This document shows, one piece after another, positions 5,930-8,733 of a stretch of DNA of 8,733 nt. A model generated the notes under the pieces. It searched no databases and was not told the origin of the DNA. It saw only the letters and a list, made by a program, of their open reading frames with translations. The stretch is from positions 1 through 8,733 of the forward strand of contig JAGPVU010000170.1 in assembly GCA_018066825.1 (NCBI GenBank), read 5' to 3'. Made by a program: the position numbers and the translations under genes. The stretch is from Cycloclasticus sp. (GTDB taxonomy: Bacteria; Pseudomonadota; Gammaproteobacteria; Methylococcales; Cycloclasticaceae). Every line of letters begins with the position of its first letter. Position 1 is the first letter of the stretch.

Positions 5930-7194
5930 AATAAACCCGAAAAGGCTTGTACATTAACCCAGTCCCCTTGCTTGACCGGTCCGCGATCGTGTTCAAGAAT
6001 GATAAAAGCATTGGCTTCGCTCATTGAACGCAAGATGCCTGACCCTTGCTGGCCGGTTGTACAAATCGACCATTCACCGGTGTGACTTTGACTAAGTACG
6101 CCGCGCTGAAATTCGGTACGGCCGGGTAGTTTGCGAATTGAAGAGCTACAACGTACTTTTATAATGGGGTTGACTAACGGTTGCTTTAGGCCAAGAATTT
6201 TTGCTAAACAAGGCAGGGCAAATTGATAAAAAGTAACCATCACGGCGACAGGGTTGCCGGGGAGACCGAAAAAAACCGCATCATCTATATGTCCAAAAGC
6301 CAGTGGCCGACCAGGCTTCATCGCCACTTTCCAAAAGTTGATAGAGCCAATGTCAGATAAAACTTGTTTGGTATAATCGGCCGCCCCAACAGAGACACCG
6401 CCAGAGGTAAAAATAACATCCGCATTCTTCGCAGCGAGTTCAAATGCGGCGCGTAATTTTTGCGCATCATCAGGGATAATACCCATATCCAGTACCTGGC
6501 AGCCGCATTTTTTTAATGCCGCGAGTAGGCTGTATCGGTTGCTGTCATATATGCAGCCGCTTTTGGGTGAATCAGCAATATTGAGCACCTCATCGCCAGT
6601 AGAAAAAATGGCGGCCACCAACGGCAGTTTGACGCTAACCTCAGCGATACCGAGTGACGCAATCAAACCGATTTGCGGCGGTGTTAATTTAACACCTAAG
6701 GATAGTACGGTTTGCCCGAGCTGTATATCTTCACCGGCTTGGCGCACGTTTTGTCCTGTGCTATGCCGTGCGTCAATTCGGATAGTGGTGCTGTTGATTT
6801 CAACCTGTTCTTGCATAATGACGGTATCAGCATTGACGGGCATTTGTGCGCCGGTCATGATTTGAATGCATTCACCTTTTTTTAAACCCCCTGTATACGG
6901 GTGCCCTGCGACAATTTGGCCGACGATAGTTAGCTCACTGAGCTGACCACTAGGCGGTAAATCAGTGTGCATTAGCGCGTAACCATCGACTGCAGAGTTA
7001 CAGTGTGATGGCACATTGATAGTGGCGGTAATCGGTTTAGCCAATACCCTGTCTACGGCATCAGTTATAGGGAGGGTTTGGCTGCCGGTTTTTTCAACAA
7101 GACTGTCTAGCATTGTCTGTAAGGCGTGCTGGACGCTTAATGTGTCCAACTCATTTTCATCGTCGCAACTGCTTTGGGTAATTAGTTTAGTCAT
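5926..7194 (-). CDS. moeA: Molybdopterin molybdenumtransferase MoeA
   Basis: MoeA inserts molybdate into adenylylated molybdopterin, the last common step of molybdenum-cofactor synthesis in the cytoplasm; related paralogues are thought to handle tungstate. Counting from the chosen start, the 422-residue protein (family usually about 400-420) shows NSAVDGYA at 66-73 with D70, IMTGAQMP at 112-119, STGDE at 198-202 with E202, SGGVSVGAADYTK at 264-276 with D273, KPGRPLAFG at 293-301 and LPGNP at 311-315. These match the E. coli MoeA active-site motifs in order, and the C-terminal domain (about 340-422) is complete. The ATG at 7194 follows the tupC stop by one base (TAACATG), favouring coupled translation. 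An in-frame ATG at 7215 would add seven residues, overlap tupC by 20 bases and is not preferred. Neither start has a strong Shine-Dalgarno. Position behind a tungstate-type importer suggests the metal it receives, but selectivity cannot be read from the sequence. Confidence 0.95.
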   Translation of the reverse strand: MTKLITQSSCDDENELDTLSVQHALQTMLDSLVEKTGSQTLPITDAVDRVLAKPITATINVPSHCNSAVDGYALMHTDLPPSGQLSELTIVGQIVAGHPYTGGLKKGECIQIMTGAQMPVNADTVIMQEQVEINSTTIRIDARHSTGQNVRQAGEDIQLGQTVLSLGVKLTPPQIGLIASLGIAEVSVKLPLVAAIFSTGDEVLNIADSPKSGCIYDSNRYSLLAALKKCGCQVLDMGIIPDDAQKLRAAFELAAKNADVIFTSGGVSVGAADYTKQVLSDIGSINFWKVAMKPGRPLAFGHIDDAVFFGLPGNPVAVMVTFYQFALPCLAKILGLKQPLVNPIIKVRCSSSIRKLPGRTEFQRGVLSQSHTGEWSICTTGQQGSGILRSMSEANAFIILEHDRGPVKQGDWVNVQAFSGLF

Positions 7195-7195
7195 G

Positions 7196-7906
7196 TTATA
7201 GCGTGTTTTTAGCATGGTTTAAAACAGCGACCTTTGCGGACTTTTTTACGGGTTCAATGACCGTAATTTTACCGTGCTCAATGCATAAATGGTGGTCGGC
7301 AAGGTGGTCGACGGTATGCGATTCGTGGCTACTTATCACAACGCAAACGCCTTCTTCTTTTAAACGCTGTAATAAGTGAGCAGTTTGTTGCTTAGCCTCG
7401 TTGTCCATACTAGCAGTGGGTTCGTCGAGTAGCAGTAAACTAGGGGCTAAAATGCGTGCGCGGGTCAGTGCAACACGTTGTTTCTCGCCACCAGATAATT
7501 GTTTTGCATGGCGTTGAGCAAGGTGTGACAGGTTAGCCCAGTCTAGGGCTTGACATACTTTTTTCTGTACGCTGTTTTTACTTTCGCCACGGCGATATAA
7601 ACCGTAAGCGACATTGTCGGCAACACTAGCATCAAATAAATAAGGTTGTTGATGCAAATAGATAATATCGCGCTGCAACAAGGGTTTGGCCTGTTTCCAG
7701 CTCATCTGTAAGCCTTGGTAGTCGACTTGAATTGAGTCAGGTCGTAATAAGCCACTCATAATTTTAAATAAGGTGGTTTTACCGGAACCATTTTGCCCCG
7801 TCACTAAGGTGCACTGATGCGCTTTGACGGCTAAATGGTCAATGTCTAAAATCAGCTTGCCCGATAAGCTTATTTTTATACCCTGGTAGTCAATTAAACC
7901 GCTCAT
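7196..7906 (-). CDS. tupC: ABC transporter ATP-binding protein, tungstate type (TupC)
   Basis: This is the nucleotide-binding subunit that powers oxyanion import with the permease encoded just upstream. The 236-residue protein is one complete ABC domain. Walker A GQNGSGKT is at 37-44, the Q-loop glutamine Q86 lies in HQQPYLF, the signature LSGGEKQ is at 137-143, Walker B LLLLDE at 157-162, the D-loop ASMD at 165-168, and the switch histidine H194 in ISSHES. It lacks the long C-terminal regulatory domain of ModC-type molybdate ATPases, as expected for the short Tup type. Its ATG (7906-7904) overlaps the permease stop by four bases (ATGA), and AAAGGCGAG lies about 10 bases upstream. The ATPase function is certain; the substrate is assigned from the TupA-like and TupB-like neighbours, not from the ATPase itself. 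Confidence 0.9.
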   Translation of the reverse strand: MSGLIDYQGIKISLSGKLILDIDHLAVKAHQCTLVTGQNGSGKTTLFKIMSGLLRPDSIQVDYQGLQMSWKQAKPLLQRDIIYLHQQPYLFDASVADNVAYGLYRRGESKNSVQKKVCQALDWANLSHLAQRHAKQLSGGEKQRVALTRARILAPSLLLLDEPTASMDNEAKQQTAHLLQRLKEEGVCVVISSHESHTVDHLADHHLCIEHGKITVIEPVKKSAKVAVLNHAKNTL

Positions 7907-8604
7907 GTGCGCAGCTCGCCTTTGCCTTGAAAGAGTGAAATCCCAGCATTTAAGCTCAATGACATTATGAGTAACACAACGCCTAAAGCGATGCCTTGTG
8001 CGAACTCACCCTTGCTTGTTTCTAGGGCGATGGCGGTTGGAATATTGCGAGTGGCGTGCAAAATATTACCGCCCACCATCATCGAGCAGCCGATCTCTGC
8101 GATTACGCGGCCAAACCCAGCCACTACAGCGGCGATTAAGCCAAATCGAACTTCAAACATCAAGGTGAAAAATGCACGCCACGGTTTTGCGCCCAGGGTA
8201 ATGGCGGTTTCCCATGCGCGCCTATCAGCGGCTTGAAAAGCGGCGTGAGCCATCGCAACCAACAGCGGAAAGCTGAGTAATATTTGACCAATGATCATCG
8301 CCTTGTCGGTAAATAACAGCTTTAGTTCACCGAGTGGACCGCTGCGTGACAATAACAAGTAGAGGGTTAGACCGATCACCACGGCGGGTACGGACATAAA
8401 CGTGTTAAATAAGGCAATCAATGCACGCCTTAATGGGAATTGAAAGAAGGCCAGAAAAAAAGCAAGAATCAATGCGAGAGGGCTCGCGATTGCAATGGCC
8501 GATAAGGAGACCGAAAACGACAGTGAAATAATTTCCCAAATTGTTTGGTCGCCGCTTAGCAATAATTCGAAGGCGGCGATACTAGCTTGCTTGATATCAC
8601 TCAT
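7903..8604 (-). CDS. tupB: ABC transporter permease, tungstate type (TupB)
   Basis: This inner-membrane permease should form the homodimeric channel of a tungstate-type importer. Counting from the ATG at 8604, the 233-residue protein has about five hydrophobic segments (near 28-53, 61-86, 103-124, 155-177 and 203-226). The cytoplasmic EAA-type coupling loop is ETAITLGAKPWRAFF at 132-146. GRVIAEIGCSMMVGGN (165-180) followed by TAIALETSKGEF (190-201) is strongly characteristic of TupB-family permeases. The start at 8604 is chosen because the upstream tupA frame ends at TGA 8599-8597, giving an ATGAGTGA junction with 8 bases of overlap. A longer reading frame from 8670 would add 22 residues (rich in Lys, Arg and Pro) lying wholly inside tupA and is not credible. 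Tungstate rather than molybdate is inferred from family resemblance. Confidence 0.9.
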   Translation of the reverse strand: MSDIKQASIAAFELLLSGDQTIWEIISLSFSVSLSAIAIASPLALILAFFLAFFQFPLRRALIALFNTFMSVPAVVIGLTLYLLLSRSGPLGELKLLFTDKAMIIGQILLSFPLLVAMAHAAFQAADRRAWETAITLGAKPWRAFFTLMFEVRFGLIAAVVAGFGRVIAEIGCSMMVGGNILHATRNIPTAIALETSKGEFAQGIALGVVLLIMSLSLNAGISLFQGKGELRT

Positions 8605-8733
8605 TAGCAACCACGTCTTTAATGGCGGTGGGGAAAAATAACCGTTGTCCCTTCTTTTCGTAGGCATCAATTAAACGTTGCCCTGCTGGTGAGGTTAGCC
8701 AAGCGATCAACGACATGGCTTTAAGGTATTGAA
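8597..8733 (-). CDS. tupA: C-terminal end of tungstate-type substrate-binding protein (TupA), partial
   Basis: A minus-strand frame enters from the right edge (first full codon at 8731) and runs 44 codons to TGA at 8599-8597. It contains WLTSPAGQRLIDAYEKKGQR and then LFFPTA. This WLTSxxGQxLI...GQxLFFPxA ending is the typical C-terminus of TupA periplasmic tungstate-binding proteins, including the terminal helix that closes the second lobe. The N-terminus, signal peptide and ligand-binding loop lie outside the window, so binding residues cannot be checked. It overlaps tupB by 8 bases, and any metal-responsive promoter of the operon would lie upstream, beyond the right edge. Confidence 0.85.
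   Translation of the reverse strand, partial: QYLKAMSLIAWLTSPAGQRLIDAYEKKGQRLFFPTAIKDVVANE

Noticed and set aside
6539..6865. Plus-strand open frame of 108 codons
   Set aside because: It is antisense to conserved MoeA motifs (TGDE and the MTGA region). Its Ser/Cys/Ile-rich composition is typical of reverse-strand shadows.
7195..7215. MoeA start at ATG 7215
   Set aside because: It adds only seven residues, overlaps tupC by 20 bases and has no better ribosome-binding site. ATG 7194, one base after the tupC stop, suits coupled translation. The difference is small and the longer form is not excluded.
8605..8670. A longer N-terminus for the TupB permease
   Set aside because: These 22 codons lie wholly inside the tupA C-terminal frame, which is clearly coding (GQRLFFP ending). 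The ATG at 8604 forms a normal ATGAGTGA stop-start overlap and starts the family-like sequence.
1..8733. A defence, toxin-antitoxin or mobile-element island
   Set aside because: The nuclease is an SNase-type exported enzyme with no partner gene. There are no transposase, integrase, attachment-site repeats or CRISPR repeats, and the gene content is housekeeping and signalling.

Overview
The window reads as chromosomal DNA from a Gram-negative, probably aquatic or marine gammaproteobacterium of moderate to low G+C. The main pointers are an E. coli-class glutamate-cysteine ligase (GshA), a PAS/GGDEF/EAL signalling protein and long, tightly packed protein genes. The genus cannot be fixed from this sequence. 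There is no rRNA, tRNA, CRISPR array, insertion sequence or prophage gene, and no gene-free stretch longer than about 85 bases.

Layout, left to right. (1) Positions 1-104, minus strand: the first 34 codons of a gene that runs off the left edge, directly behind gshA. (2) 114-1700, minus: gshA, which starts with TTG. (3) 1701-1784: a divergent promoter region containing the palindrome ACTATAGT. (4) 1785-2591, plus: a secreted or membrane-anchored staphylococcal-nuclease-type (SNase) enzyme with an extra C-terminal domain. (5) 2588-5842, minus: a 1084-residue cytoplasmic protein with five PAS domains, a GGDEF domain and an EAL domain; it converges on the nuclease gene and the two stop codons overlap. 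(6) 5843-5925: a short gap with a second ACTATAGT and, at its right edge, a perfect AT-rich hairpin. (7) 5926-8733, minus: a compact operon in the order tupA (only its C-terminus is in the window), tupB, tupC, moeA, with junctions of 8 bp overlap, 4 bp overlap and a 1-base gap.

How the genes work together. TupA, TupB and TupC together form a tungstate-type oxyanion importer. MoeA inserts Mo (or W) into molybdopterin. The operon therefore couples metal uptake to cofactor maturation. GshA makes the first intermediate of glutathione. The PAS-GGDEF-EAL protein keeps the signature residues for both making and degrading c-di-GMP, and would link an intracellular cue to biofilm or motility decisions. 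It looks like a separate transcription unit behind moeA rather than part of the metal operon.

I did not find a convincing undescribed system. The points most worth a second look are the same palindromic -10-like octamer in both real intergenic gaps, the tup-moeA coupling, the stack of four similar PAS modules, the nuclease C-terminal extension with nearby slippage-prone tracts, and the convergent stop-codon overlap.
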